This document shows positions 14,494 to 25,951 of a stretch of 38,032 bases of DNA, piece after piece; position 1 is the first letter of the stretch, and each line of letters starts with the position of its first letter. The translations under genes were made by a program, and so were the position numbers. The notes below the pieces were generated by a model, which worked only from the letters and a program-made list of their open reading frames with translations, was not told the DNA's origin and ran no database searches. Source of the stretch: Nitrospinota bacterium. GTDB taxonomy: Bacteria > Nitrospinota_A > UBA7883 > JACRGQ01. The stretch spans positions 1 through 38,032 of the forward strand of contig JACRGQ010000049.1 in NCBI GenBank assembly GCA_016217735.1. Direction: 5' to 3'.

Positions 14494-15639
14494 TTAGCGC
14501 GCGGCCGTATTTTTGGACTGCGGTGCAATGATGCCGACAATCTCCTGCTCAAGGATGAACCATTCATTGAGGTTGCCGCTTTTCATCCGGAAGTCGGCGC
14601 GCGCGAGGCGGAAGATGATCCGCTTGAGCTGCTCGGCGGTGGTTTTCCGCGTTTGATCCGCAAGTTTGTTAAGGTGCCACGCCGACCTGATTCCCGCGCG
14701 GGCCATGATCTCATCGTCGCGCAGGCGCTGGTCTTTTCCGCTACGGACCATCAAGAGCTTGCGGAAATGCGATGCGAGCATCCCCATCACCGGCAGGTGG
14801 TGCACTCCCTGCATTTTCAGGGATGCCAGCACGTTGAGCGCATCATCGATATTGCGCCCGGCCAGCGCGTCGGTCAGTTTGAAAACGTTATCCTGGCTGG
14901 GGGCGGACATGCACTCTTCCACATCCGCCATCGTCACCCGCTTGTTCTCGCCCATGTACAGCGCCAGCTTGATCATTTCGCTGTCGAGAAAGGGGAAGTT
15001 GCCCACCAGGCGTTCTTTAGCGGAATCTTTTCCCACAAAGCGTTCTTCCATCCATGCGCGCGCGTCCGGCGCGAAGGTGAGGCCGCTCGACAGCAGTTTC
15101 TCCTCGAAGATTGCTTTGCGGTCATCTTCGGTGAGGTTGAAGGAGACGGTGTAGGCGGCGGCCGCGATATCTTTCCAGAGCTTTTGGCGCATATCCACCT
15201 TGCCGGGGGCGATGACCACCGCCACGTCAGGCGAGGGTTGCCGCAGATACTTCAAAAGCGCCAACAGGTCCTTTTCGTCCAAACGGACGTTTTTCGCCCC
15301 AATGGCATCTTCCGCGCCATCCTCGCCATCCGCGCCGGAGCAGCCACCGGCACCGCGCCCCTTTTTCAAAAGTCCTTGCAGCAGCACCCCCCGTTTCTCT
15401 GAAAAGAAGGAGACGGTGAGCACATCGGAGAGGAAATCCCCGAAGGAGTTTTCGGCAAGGTCGTACGCGCGCCACGCGGTGCTGGGGTCGCCGGTTTTCA
15501 GGAGATGGTCGCGCACGGATCGGACGGCCGCCGCGATGCCGCTTTCCTGTTCGCCGTGGAAGAAGTAGATGGGGGCCGTCTTGCCGGCGGCAAGCGATTG
15601 CTGGAGTTCCTTGAGGGAGTTGGTTCCCTTAGCGGCCAA
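14494..15639 (-). CDS. holA: DNA polymerase III subunit delta
   Basis: This 381-residue clamp-loader subunit opens the beta clamp and loads it at primer-template junctions. The N-terminus (KTAPIYFFHGEQESG) is the degenerate Walker-type start of HolA. The middle holds the AAA+-like fold with KKVDMRQKLWK-type segments, and the C-terminal helical collar carries FKLTDALAGRNIDDALNVLASL. TTG at 15639 is chosen because the longer frame merely reads across the upstream phosphoesterase gene. The overlap with that gene is then 11 bases. A Gly/Asp/Glu/Ala-rich insert near 15290-15370 is not typical of the family and looks like a flexible loop. Confidence 0.85.
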   Translation of the reverse strand: MAAKGTNSLKELQQSLAAGKTAPIYFFHGEQESGIAAAVRSVRDHLLKTGDPSTAWRAYDLAENSFGDFLSDVLTVSFFSEKRGVLLQGLLKKGRGAGGCSGADGEDGAEDAIGAKNVRLDEKDLLALLKYLRQPSPDVAVVIAPGKVDMRQKLWKDIAAAAYTVSFNLTEDDRKAIFEEKLLSSGLTFAPDARAWMEERFVGKDSAKERLVGNFPFLDSEMIKLALYMGENKRVTMADVEECMSAPSQDNVFKLTDALAGRNIDDALNVLASLKMQGVHHLPVMGMLASHFRKLLMVRSGKDQRLRDDEIMARAGIRSAWHLNKLADQTRKTTAEQLKRIIFRLARADFRMKSGNLNEWFILEQEIVGIIAPQSKNTAAR

Positions 15640-16357
15640 GGGCCAGCCTGTCGATGAGGTAGCGGGGGAGGTTGTTTTTTTCCATCTTTTTCTGCACGCG
15701 GGCGACATCGTACTCCACCCGGCGGTATTCGATGTTCCGTTCCTTCGAATCGTAGACCACATAGCAGGATTCGGGATTGGAATCGCGCGATTGTCCCACG
15801 CTGCCGACGTTGACGATGTATTTGCGGTTTTTGTCCAGCGTCTTGTAGATGTCGCGGATCGGCAGGATGTTCACCTCGTCCACATACTCGATCATGAGCG
15901 GCTGATGGCTGTGCCCCACGAAGCAGAGGTCGGCCGTCAGCGAGCGGTAGTTGTCCATGGCGTCCTGCATGGTGAGGATATAGTGCCATGCCTCCGGCTC
16001 GAGCGGGGTGGCGTGGGCGAAGAGTATGCCGTCCATCTGGGCGGACGGCGTGAGCGTTTTGAGCCACTCCTTGTTCGGCTCGGTGAGCGTCTCAATGGTC
16101 CAGAAGAGCGATTCCTTGGCGTAGGGATTGAAGTAGGAGTGGTCGGTGAGACCGACGGCCGCCCAGTCGTGGTTGCCGGCGAGTATGAGGTCGGCGTTTT
16201 GCTTGAGCAGGTCGATGCATTCGTTCGGCTCCGGCCCGTAGCCGGCGATGTCCCCCAGGAAAACCTTTTTGTCGACATCCTCGCGCTTGATGTCCTTCAA
16301 TACCGCCTCGAACGCTTCCATGTTGGCATGGATGTCCGAGTAGATGGCGATCCTCAT
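15629..16357 (-). CDS. Calcineurin-like metallophosphoesterase
   Basis: A 242-residue two-metal phosphoesterase of the YfcE/MJ0936-like group. The metal and catalytic motifs appear in the standard order: the N-terminal SDIHANMEAF (D-x-H), the GDIAGYGPEP acidic site, LAGNHDWA (GNHD), a later His in HATPLEPEAW and GHSHQP near residue 150. It has no signal peptide, so it acts in the cytoplasm, on nucleotides, phosphodiesters or phosphoproteins; the substrate cannot be told. AAGGAAC precedes the ATG. It sits nine bases after nusB and overlaps holA. Confidence 0.88.
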   Translation of the reverse strand: MRIAIYSDIHANMEAFEAVLKDIKREDVDKKVFLGDIAGYGPEPNECIDLLKQNADLILAGNHDWAAVGLTDHSYFNPYAKESLFWTIETLTEPNKEWLKTLTPSAQMDGILFAHATPLEPEAWHYILTMQDAMDNYRSLTADLCFVGHSHQPLMIEYVDEVNILPIRDIYKTLDKNRKYIVNVGSVGQSRDSNPESCYVVYDSKERNIEYRRVEYDVARVQKKMEKNNLPRYLIDRLALGR

Positions 16358-16366
16358 ATACGTTCC

Positions 16367-16780
16367 TTATTGGGCGGTTCTTATTTCTTTCTGGATTCTA
16401 CCCAAAATGCCATTGATAAAGGAAGAAGAATCGGGGGCGGCGTATTGCTTGGCCATTTCCACAGCTTCGTCGATGATGACGGCGGTGGGGGTTTCCGGAT
16501 GTTCTTTCAGTTCCCACGCGGCGATCCGCAGGATGTTCTTGTCCACATCGGCCATCCGTTTCACCGGCCAGTTGTCGCTGGCGGCGGAGATGATGGCGTC
16601 CAGTTCGGCGCGCCCGGCATCCACGCCGTTGACGATGGTCATGGTGAACGCCTTGAGCTGGTTGGAGACGTTGTGTTCAAGCCAATAGTCGGCGGCGGCC
16701 TGGTCGGCCGGCTGGGCCGAAAATTCCATCGAGTAGAGTATGCGCATGGCGGCTTCGCGGCCAGCCCTTCGTGATCCCAT
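16367..16780 (-). CDS. nusB: Transcription antitermination factor NusB
   Basis: A 137-residue all-helical RNA-binding protein that binds boxA RNA with NusE (ribosomal protein S10) in ribosomal RNA antitermination. It shows the family's N-terminal Arg-rich helix (SRRAGREAAMRILYSMEF). The middle and C-terminal signatures are VDKNILRIAAWEL and PTAVIIDEAVEMAKQYA, ending in the expected SSSFINGILGRI. AAGGAT lies upstream of the ATG. In many bacteria nusB directly follows ribH; here two other genes intervene. Confidence 0.95.
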   Translation of the reverse strand: MGSRRAGREAAMRILYSMEFSAQPADQAAADYWLEHNVSNQLKAFTMTIVNGVDAGRAELDAIISAASDNWPVKRMADVDKNILRIAAWELKEHPETPTAVIIDEAVEMAKQYAAPDSSSFINGILGRIQKEIRTAQ

Positions 16781-16825
16781 TATTTATCCTTGCCCGTTAA
16801 AGTTGATTGCAAAGAATACCACGAT

Positions 16826-16854
16826 ATTATGCATCTTTGTTATCCAATAGCGAA
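16826..16854 (-). promoter_or_regulatory. Possible promoter upstream of nusB
   Basis: On the minus strand TTCGCT (16854-16849), a 17-bp spacer and CATAAT (16831-16826) could serve as a sigma70 promoter in the 118-bp gap between the cyclic-nucleotide-binding gene and nusB. The -35 is weak (TT only). It would allow nusB, the phosphoesterase and holA to be expressed apart from the riboflavin genes. Confidence 0.3.
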
Positions 16855-16898
16855 TGCCGGGGAATGGGAGCATTTTAACGCGTTTGGCGGCGTGACAG

Positions 16899-17357
16899 TC
16901 ACATTGAAGAGAGTTGGTCGCGATGAACGCGTACCATCTCGTTGGCGCGCTGGCTGACGATGCGGGCGAGGTTTTTATATATTTTCGCCAGCAGGCCGAT
17001 ATTGATGTTGTCGTTAAAAATCTTTTCCGAGATGTTGAAAACCTGGGTCTCTTCCACCGCGCGGACGGATGCGTTCCGGGTTTGCCCGTACAACATCCCC
17101 ATCTCACCAAAAATCTGTCCGTCGCCAAGTTTAGTTATGACTTTGTCCGGCTCGCGGGGCATGAAAACCTCCACCGCGCCGGAAATCACAATGTAGACGC
17201 TGTCCGCCGGATCATTTTTATGGAAAATCACCTGGCTTTGTTTGAACACTTGCGGCTTGACCAGCCTGAACAGGTTCACCATGTCTTGGTCGTTAAATTC
17301 ACGGAAGAGGGCGCAGTTGGAGCGCAGTTTGTCGAGCATGTCCTTTTGTGTGGCCAT
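16899..17357 (-). CDS. Stand-alone cyclic nucleotide-binding domain protein
   Basis: A 152-residue protein made of one cNMP-binding (CAP-type effector) beta roll. It carries the elements VIFHKNDPADSVYIVISGAVEVF and a phosphate-binding cassette FGEMGMLYGQTRNASV with the conserved Glu and Arg, followed by a C-terminal helix. There is no DNA-binding winged helix, kinase or transporter domain, so it would act by protein-protein contact or as a binding module. The ATG at 17357 is preferred over one 17 codons upstream that would cover the end of the small membrane peptide gene. The ligand (cAMP, cGMP or none) is unknown. Confidence 0.8.
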   Translation of the reverse strand: MATQKDMLDKLRSNCALFREFNDQDMVNLFRLVKPQVFKQSQVIFHKNDPADSVYIVISGAVEVFMPREPDKVITKLGDGQIFGEMGMLYGQTRNASVRAVEETQVFNISEKIFNDNINIGLLAKIYKNLARIVSQRANEMVRVHRDQLSSM

Positions 17358-17370
17358 TTTCCGATCCGCG

Positions 17371-17511
17371 TCAGTTTGCCAGGAAAAGCACAAGGAGATA
17401 AAGGACAAACAAGGGGAGGGGGGCCAAAAAAAGGAATATGAGTATCCCTTTTTCCGATTTGGATTTTGATTCGGCGGAGTTATTCAACGGACGTTCAGGT
17501 TTTTCATCCAC
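17371..17511 (-). CDS. Small single-helix membrane peptide
   Basis: A 46-residue frame starts with GTG at 17511, with GGAG ten bases upstream. Its first half is polar and charged (Glu, Lys, Ser, Asn) and its second half is one strongly hydrophobic helix with a Pro-containing middle, ending four residues from the terminus. Such a clean split between charged and hydrophobic halves is unlikely in a random frame. It lies between ribH and the cyclic-nucleotide-binding gene on the same strand. No homologue is known to me; function unknown. Confidence 0.5.
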   Translation of the reverse strand: MDEKPERPLNNSAESKSKSEKGILIFLFLAPLPLFVLYLLVLFLAN

Positions 17512-17642
17512 GCAAAGTATTCTCCAAAAAGCCGCTTGTTTTTGCCGCCTCGGCCCCGCGCCGATGCTGGAGCATATCATGGCATATCTTAGGGCTTTTT
17601 GTCACCGGGGGCGCTCTCCCGCATAGCTAGGGACGGCTTCCG

Positions 17643-18107
17643 TCAGATTTTCTTGGCGTTGAGGTCCATCATCTCCAATGCGGTCATGGCGGCGTCCCAC
17701 CCGCGGTTGCCCGCTTTGCTGCCGGCGCGCTCAATCGCCTGTTCAAGATTCTCGGTGGTGACGAGGCCGTATACCACCGGGATGGCGGCCCGCATCGCCA
17801 GCGCCGCGACCCCCTTGGTCACTTCGGCGGAGAGGAACTCGTAGTGGCTGGTATCGCCGCGGATGACGGTGCCGATGCAGATAACGGCATCGAACTTCTT
17901 CGCGTCGACCGCTTTGGCGGCGGCGAAGGGGATTTCAAAGGCCCCCGGCACGCGGATGAGGGTGATGTCGTTATCGGATGCGCCGTGGCGCACCAGGCAA
18001 TCCCGCGCGCCGTCTATCAGCTTGGCGTTGATGAATTCGTTAAAGCGGCTGGCGACGATGGCGACTTTTTTTCCCGCGCCGTTGATGTTTCCTTCAATCA
18101 GGTTCAT
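17643..18107 (-). CDS. ribH: 6,7-dimethyl-8-ribityllumazine synthase
   Basis: A 154-residue enzyme that condenses 3,4-dihydroxy-2-butanone 4-phosphate with 5-amino-6-ribitylaminouracil, the step before riboflavin. Active-site segments are present: [11 protein letters not shown] at the N-terminus, [25 protein letters not shown] with the catalytic His, and [29 protein letters not shown] precedes the ATG, which overlaps the end of ribBA as ATGA. Confidence 0.97.
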   Translation of the reverse strand: MNLIEGNINGAGKKVAIVASRFNEFINAKLIDGARDCLVRHGASDNDITLIRVPGAFEIPFAAAKAVDAKKFDAVICIGTVIRGDTSHYEFLSAEVTKGVAALAMRAAIPVVYGLVTTENLEQAIERAGSKAGNRGWDAAMTALEMMDLNAKKI

Positions 18108-19324
18108 TTTCCTTCTCCTTCGGTTTTCAGTTCCAGCATATGGCCGAGTTTTGACTGTTTGGTCGTAAGGTAGCGCAGGTTGTCGCTTTTGGGGATGATC
18201 TGGATCGGCACCCGGTCTTCGATGTGCAGGCCGTATCCTTCCAGGCCGACAATCTTCTTCGGATTGTTGGTGAGCAGGCGGATGCGGCCCAGCCCCAGGC
18301 TTCTGAGTATCTGCGCGCCGATGCCGTAGTCGCGCAGGTCGGGCAGGAAGCCGAGTTTTTCGTTAGCCTCCACGGTGTCGTGTCCCTTGTCTTGCAGGGC
18401 GTAGGCCATCAGCTTGCTCATCAGGCCGATGCCGCGCCCTTCCTGGAAAAGGTATACCAGTACGCCGTTCCCTTCCTGGGCGATCATCCGCAGGGCGGTG
18501 TCGAGCTGCTCGCCGCAATCGCATCGGCGGCTGTGGAAAACGTCGCCGGTGAGGCACTGGCTGTGCATCCGCACCAGCGTGCTGGTATCGCGGGAGATGT
18601 CTCCCATCACCAGCGCCACATGGTTTTCGCCGTTAATGACGTTCTCGAAGCCGATGATGCGGAAGGTGCCGTATTCTGTCGGCAGGTTCGCCTCGGCAAT
18701 CTGTTTCACCAGCAGTTCGCCCTTCAGCCGGTAGTTGATGATCTCTTTCACGGTGACCATCTTGATGCCGTGCGTGGCGGCGAACTTCTCAAGGTCCGGC
18801 AGGCGGGCCATGGTGCCGTCGTCGTTCATGATCTCGCAGATGACGCCGGCGGGGGAGAGTCCCGCGATGCGGGCGAGGTCGACCGATCCTTCGGTCTGCC
18901 CGGCACGCACCAGCACGCCCCCTTCGCGCGCGCGCAGGGGGAAGACGTGTCCCGGCTGCACCAGGTCTTCCGGTTTGGCGTCCGGGTTCGCGGCCGCCAG
19001 GATGGTGGTGGCGCGGTCGGCGGCGGAGATGCCGGTGGAAACGCCGTGGCGCGCCTCGATGGAGACGGTGAAGGCGGTGGAAAAGCGGGCGCGGTTCTTT
19101 TTGGTCATAAGGGAAAGGCCCAGCGCGTCGATTTTTTCGGGGGTCATGGCGAGGCAGATCAGCCCGCGACCATGTTTCGCCATGAAGTTGATGATCCCGG
19201 GCGTGGTTTTTTCGGCGGCGCAGACGAGGTCTCCCTCGTTCTCGCGGTCTTCGTCATCCATCAGGATGACCATCCGTCCCGCCGCCAGTTCTTTGGCAGC
19301 TTCTTCCACATTGCAAAAAGCCAT
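18104..19324 (-). CDS. ribBA: Bifunctional DHBP synthase / GTP cyclohydrolase II
   Basis: A 406-residue fusion supplying both branches of riboflavin synthesis. The N-terminal RibB half makes 3,4-dihydroxy-2-butanone 4-phosphate: metal-binding [19 protein letters not shown] and [19 protein letters not shown]. The C-terminal RibA half opens GTP: zinc ligands in [14 protein letters not shown], then GRGIGLMSK and LTNNPKK. Both active sites look complete. GAGG lies seven bases before the ATG; 23 bases separate it from ribE. Confidence 0.97.
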   Translation of the reverse strand: MAFCNVEEAAKELAAGRMVILMDDEDRENEGDLVCAAEKTTPGIINFMAKHGRGLICLAMTPEKIDALGLSLMTKKNRARFSTAFTVSIEARHGVSTGISAADRATTILAAANPDAKPEDLVQPGHVFPLRAREGGVLVRAGQTEGSVDLARIAGLSPAGVICEIMNDDGTMARLPDLEKFAATHGIKMVTVKEIINYRLKGELLVKQIAEANLPTEYGTFRIIGFENVINGENHVALVMGDISRDTSTLVRMHSQCLTGDVFHSRRCDCGEQLDTALRMIAQEGNGVLVYLFQEGRGIGLMSKLMAYALQDKGHDTVEANEKLGFLPDLRDYGIGAQILRSLGLGRIRLLTNNPKKIVGLEGYGLHIEDRVPIQIIPKSDNLRYLTTKQSKLGHMLELKTEGEGK

Positions 19325-19347
19325 TTACAACCTCAAGGTGCCGCGGT

Positions 19348-19989
19348 TCAGATGAACCCTTTTTCTTTTAAGAACTTCTCGTCGATCCGGCTTTGCGGCC
19401 GGCCCGATAAGAGCAGTTTTTCCGTGTATTTAGCTATAATATCACATTCCATGTTCACCGCCGAACCGGGAGTGAGGGCATGGAGGTTGGTGATTTCAAG
19501 GGTGTGCGGGATCACCGCGATGGTGATGTGGCGGGCCGAAATGCGCGCCACAGTGAGCGATATTCCACTTATGGCAATTGAGCCTTTTTCAACGGTATAC
19601 CTGTCAATATCTTCAGGGATTTCGAAGTTAAGCTCCACGTTGTCGCCGATAACCTTTTTTCCCAGATAGGTTCCCAGCCCATCGACATGTCCCTGCATGA
19701 TGTGGCCGCCAAGGCGGTCTGAAAGACGGAGCGCTTTTTCCAGATTTACCGGCGTTTTAGGTTTATAGCCGCCGATGATGGTGCGGTCGAGCGATTCCTT
19801 CGATACGTCGAATACGGCGCTATTGCCGGAAAACTCTTTGGCGGTGAGGCAGACGCCGTCGATGGCGATGGAATCGCCGATGGCGGTGTCGGTCCAGAAG
19901 CCGGGGGCGTCTATGACAAGGCGCGCGGCTTTCCCCGCGAGGGAGAGCGCGCCGACCGTGCCGGTGGCCTGAACAATGCCGGTAAACAT
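19348..19989 (-). CDS. ribE: Riboflavin synthase, alpha type
   Basis: A 213-residue enzyme that dismutates two 6,7-dimethyl-8-ribityllumazine molecules to riboflavin and the pyrimidine precursor. Two tandem lumazine-binding barrels are visible. The first starts with [12 protein letters not shown] and contains [12 protein letters not shown]. The second starts at [12 protein letters not shown] and contains [12 protein letters not shown]. The ATG shares one base with the ribD stop (TGATG). Confidence 0.96.
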   Translation of the reverse strand: MFTGIVQATGTVGALSLAGKAARLVIDAPGFWTDTAIGDSIAIDGVCLTAKEFSGNSAVFDVSKESLDRTIIGGYKPKTPVNLEKALRLSDRLGGHIMQGHVDGLGTYLGKKVIGDNVELNFEIPEDIDRYTVEKGSIAISGISLTVARISARHITIAVIPHTLEITNLHALTPGSAVNMECDIIAKYTEKLLLSGRPQSRIDEKFLKEKGFI

Positions 19990-21104
19990 CAGCGGTTAAT
20001 ATACCCCTCTATCAGGAAATTCGTGTTGGTTTTGGAAAGCCGATCTCCGCCCATCGGGGTGATGGCCGTATTGCTGATTTTGATTGCCCCGGCGATGCCC
20101 TTTACTCCCGCGCCGCCGAAGATTGAATAGCGGCCGCTGCCGCCGAGGAGTATGGGGGCGTAGAAGAGGGCGAGTTTGTCGACGATCCCTTCGTTCAGCG
20201 CGGCGGTGTATAGTTCGGCGCCTCCTTCCATCAGGAGGTTCACCACGCCGCGCTTGCCCAGTTCCGCCATCAGTTCCTTGAGATTCACCCGTTTGTTTTT
20301 TTCGGGCAGGCGGAGGATGGCGGCTCCTTGCTCTTCCAGCGCTTTTGCGCGGCGGCTGTTGTCGCTGGCGGTGGCGATGATCACTTTCCCGCCGATGGAG
20401 TGGAGCGCCGCGGCGTCCGGCGGGGTGTCGAGGTCCGTATCCACGATCACGCGCAGCGGCTGCCTGACGCCATCCTTTTTTTTCAGGCGGACGTTCAGGC
20501 GCGGGTCGTCTTTCAGCACGGTGTTCACCCCCACCATCACGGCATCGCTGGCGGCGCGCATCTCGTGAACCTTCTGGCGCGACATCTCGTTGCTGATCCA
20601 TTTGCTGGTGCCGTCATCGGCGGCGATTTTGCCGTCAAGGCTGCACGCCGCTTTCAGGGTGACGAAGGGGAGGTTTTGGGTGATGAATTTGTTCCATCCC
20701 TCGTTGAGCTGCTGCGCCTCTTTTTGCAACAGGCCGACCATCACGGTGATCCCCGCTTTTTTAAGGCGGGCGATTCCCTTGCCGGCCACCAGCGGGTTGG
20801 CGTCCTGCGTGGCGATGACCACTTTCGTGACGCCAGCCGCAATAATGGCATCGGCGCAGGGGGGCGTTTTGCCGTGGTGGGAGCACGGCTCCAGCGTGAC
20901 GTAGAGCGTTGCCCCCTTGGTGTTCCCCTTTGCTTTTTTCAGCGCCACGATTTCGGCGTGGTCTTTCCCCGCTTTTTCGTGGAAGCCTTCGGCTATGATC
21001 TTGCCGTTCTTGATAAGGACGGCGCCGACGAGCGGGTTGGGGCTGGTGCGCCCGCGGGCCTTTTCGGCCAGCGCGAGCGCACGGAGCATGAATTCCGATT
21101 TCAT
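19989..21104 (-). CDS. ribD: Bifunctional pyrimidine deaminase/reductase RibD
   Basis: A 371-residue enzyme for steps two and three after GTP opening. The N-terminal deaminase has the zinc site DHAEIV and TLEPCSHHGKTPPC. The C-terminal NADPH-dependent reductase begins near VTLKAACSLDGKIA and includes LMEGGAELYTAAL. The ATG at 21104 gives the family's normal N-terminus (ALALAEKARGRTSPNPLVGAV) and lies ten bases after ppdK, so there is no room for an FMN riboswitch. Confidence 0.95.
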   Translation of the reverse strand: MKSEFMLRALALAEKARGRTSPNPLVGAVLIKNGKIIAEGFHEKAGKDHAEIVALKKAKGNTKGATLYVTLEPCSHHGKTPPCADAIIAAGVTKVVIATQDANPLVAGKGIARLKKAGITVMVGLLQKEAQQLNEGWNKFITQNLPFVTLKAACSLDGKIAADDGTSKWISNEMSRQKVHEMRAASDAVMVGVNTVLKDDPRLNVRLKKKDGVRQPLRVIVDTDLDTPPDAAALHSIGGKVIIATASDNSRRAKALEEQGAAILRLPEKNKRVNLKELMAELGKRGVVNLLMEGGAELYTAALNEGIVDKLALFYAPILLGGSGRYSIFGGAGVKGIAGAIKISNTAITPMGGDRLSKTNTNFLIEGYINR

Positions 21105-21114
21105 CAAAAAAACC

Positions 21115-23766
<2,652 letters not shown>

Positions 23767-23782
23767 GATAGCCTCCCTTTAC

Positions 23783-25846
23783 TTATTCTTTAAATACGAG
23801 TTTGGAAAAGTCCGCGACATCACCGAACAGATTTGCCGCTTGGCGCAAAAGCCCCAGCCTGTTGCGCCGCTTTACTTCATCACTGTCGTTCACCATCACG
23901 CCGTCGAAGAAGGCGTCCACCGCCCCGCGTATGCCCGCGATCTCGCGCAACACGCCCGCGTAATCTTTCGCCGCTTTCAGGGGGAGCGCCTTCGCCGCGC
24001 ATTGTTTCAGCGCGGCCAGCAACGCCTTCTCAGCCGGTTCGGTCAGGGCCGCTTCGTCCACCGTTGCATCGTGGTGGTCTTTCGAGATATTGGCGGCGCG
24101 GCGGAAGGTGGTGGAAAGCGCCTCGGCGTACGGCTCGGATTTCATCGCCTGCAACGCCTCGCAGCGCTTGAGCGCATCCGGCAACGCATCGAATCCGGCG
24201 GCCAGCACCGCGTCAATTACATCGTAGGTGAGGCCGCGCTGCTGGAATTCGCCCTTGATGCGGCCGGCGAAAAATTCCATCAGGTCGGTTTCGGCCTTCG
24301 CGGCATTGGCGTTAAGGCCGTTCGGCAATGCGCCAATACCCGCGGTGACGATCTGTTTTAGCCCTACATTCGCGCCTGCAAGGAGGATGCGGATGATTCC
24401 CAGCGCGTGGCGGCGAAGTGAGAACGGATCCTCGCTGCCGGAAGGAACCATGCCAAGCGCGAAGCAGCCGGTCAGCGCCTCGATCTTATCGGCCAGCGCC
24501 ACGCAGGCGGCAAGGGGAGTTGAAGGAAGTCCATCGCCTGAAAAGCGGGGGCGGTAGTGTTCGTCAATCGCTTGCGCCACCGCGCCGGAGATTCCTTCCG
24601 CTTTCGCGTATTCGCGCCCCATGATCCCTTGCAGTTCGGGGAATTCAAAGACCGCCTGCGTGGCGAGATCGGCCTTGCACAGCTCGGCGGCAGTGATTAC
24701 CTGCGTCACCTCGGATGGGCAGACGGTTTTGGCGATTTCGGCGGCAATGACGGCGATACGGTCGACCCTGTCGGCGACGGTGCCGAGACCTTTCATGTAG
24801 TTGATGCCGGAGAGTTTTTTCTTGAAGTGCGTGAGCGGATGCTTGCGGTCTTCATCGAAGAAGAAGCGGGCATCCGAGAGGCGCGCTTCCAGCACCCGCT
24901 CGTATCCGGCGCGGACGGGGGCCATGTCGGCGCAGCGGATGTTGCTGAAGGCCGCGAATTTATCGGTCAACGTCCCGTCTTTGCCTTCCACCGGGAAGTA
25001 GCGCTGGTGGTGCATCATCACGGTGATGAGCAGTTCGCGCGGGAGTTCGAGGTATTTTTCCTTGAAGGAGCCGACAACCGCCACCGGGTTTTCGGTGAGG
25101 TAGCAGACCTCTTCCATCAGCTCGGCGTGGCGGATGGGGTTCAGCCCCCGCGCGGCGAGTTCGTCGAACTGTTTTTCAATCGAGGCGAGGCGTTTTTCCG
25201 GATCGGCGATGACGCCGGCTTTTTCCAAAATCTGTTCATAGGCGGCGGGGGAGGTGATCGTCACCGGGCCGCCGGAGGTGAAGCGGTGGCCCAAGGTTGT
25301 ATTCCCCGCGTGCAGGTCTTCCATGCTGAACGAAAGCCGTTGTTCACCCAGCAGCGCCACGATGCCGCGCAGCGGACGGGCGAAGCGGGTCTCGCCGTCA
25401 CCCCAGCGCATCGTTTTGGGGAAGGGGAGCGATGTGATCGCCTGTGGCAACAGGGTGGTGAAGAGGGCGGCGGTGTTCTGGCCCCCCTCTTGCACTTCCA
25501 CGCAGAGGTATTCCCCTTTGGGGGTGGATTCGGTTTTCAGCGCTTCGGGGCCGAGACCGTGCTTCTTCGCGAAGCCGAGCGCCACGTTGGTAAAGCTGCC
25601 GTCCGCCGCCACCGCCGCCTTTTTGGGCGGTCCGGTTACCTTGCGGGTGCGGATCTCCTGTTTTTCGGGCAAACCCTCCACCACCATAACGAGGCGGCGG
25701 GGGGTGCCATAGGCGCGGATGGCGCCGTGGCCGATGCCGGCTTCGGCCAGCTTTTTCGCGGTGATTTCCCCCAGCGCGCGGGCCGCCACGGGGATGTACC
25801 CCGCGGGCAGTTCCTCGGTCAATACTTCAAGCAGAAGATTGTTCAT
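23783..25846 (-). CDS. glyS: Glycyl-tRNA synthetase beta subunit
   Basis: This 687-residue beta subunit of the alpha2beta2 bacterial glycyl-tRNA synthetase is needed for tRNA binding and charging. It shows the family N-terminus (LLLEVLTEELPAGYIP), the HHQRYFPVEGKDG segment, the HD-like core region and a C-terminal anticodon-binding domain ending in NRLGLLRQAANLF. The ATG at 25846 is preferred over a TTG two codons earlier. The alpha-subunit gene glyQ, usually just upstream, is absent; the next gene is divergent mazG. Confidence 0.95.
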   Translation of the reverse strand: MNNLLLEVLTEELPAGYIPVAARALGEITAKKLAEAGIGHGAIRAYGTPRRLVMVVEGLPEKQEIRTRKVTGPPKKAAVAADGSFTNVALGFAKKHGLGPEALKTESTPKGEYLCVEVQEGGQNTAALFTTLLPQAITSLPFPKTMRWGDGETRFARPLRGIVALLGEQRLSFSMEDLHAGNTTLGHRFTSGGPVTITSPAAYEQILEKAGVIADPEKRLASIEKQFDELAARGLNPIRHAELMEEVCYLTENPVAVVGSFKEKYLELPRELLITVMMHHQRYFPVEGKDGTLTDKFAAFSNIRCADMAPVRAGYERVLEARLSDARFFFDEDRKHPLTHFKKKLSGINYMKGLGTVADRVDRIAVIAAEIAKTVCPSEVTQVITAAELCKADLATQAVFEFPELQGIMGREYAKAEGISGAVAQAIDEHYRPRFSGDGLPSTPLAACVALADKIEALTGCFALGMVPSGSEDPFSLRRHALGIIRILLAGANVGLKQIVTAGIGALPNGLNANAAKAETDLMEFFAGRIKGEFQQRGLTYDVIDAVLAAGFDALPDALKRCEALQAMKSEPYAEALSTTFRRAANISKDHHDATVDEAALTEPAEKALLAALKQCAAKALPLKAAKDYAGVLREIAGIRGAVDAFFDGVMVNDSDEVKRRNRLGLLRQAANLFGDVADFSKLVFKE

Positions 25847-25852
25847 ATGCAA

Positions 25853-25951
25853 TTGTGAAACCCCTATAAATAGCCGCTGGAAACTCTTTTCGTCGAACGT
25901 CTTATATTATCATTTAATTGCATTTCCCCCAAAACTTCAAATGCGTATAGA
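25853..25951. promoter_or_regulatory. Divergent promoter region between glyS and mazG
   Basis: This 99-bp AT-rich gap serves two divergent transcripts. For glyS on the minus strand, TTGAAG (25940-25935), a 17-bp spacer and TTAAAT (25917-25912) form a plausible sigma70 promoter starting near 25905. For mazG the plus strand offers only weak matches, such as TATTAT at 25905-25910 without a good -35. No terminator or riboswitch-like fold was noticed. Confidence 0.35.

Noticed and set aside
18224-19669. Long open frames antisense to ribBA, icd, glyS and ppdK
   Set aside because: They mirror the codon structure of GC-rich genes on the other strand, show no domain signatures and have low-complexity His/Arg/Gly-rich products.
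19990-21114. FMN riboswitch ahead of the riboflavin genes
   Set aside because: ribD starts ten bases after ppdK, so there is no leader room, and no RFN-type conserved blocks were seen.
25878-25902. A third ECF-like site (GGAAAC...CGTCT) upstream of mazG
   Set aside because: The spacer is only 13 bp and the -35 lacks the GTAACC seen in the two good copies.
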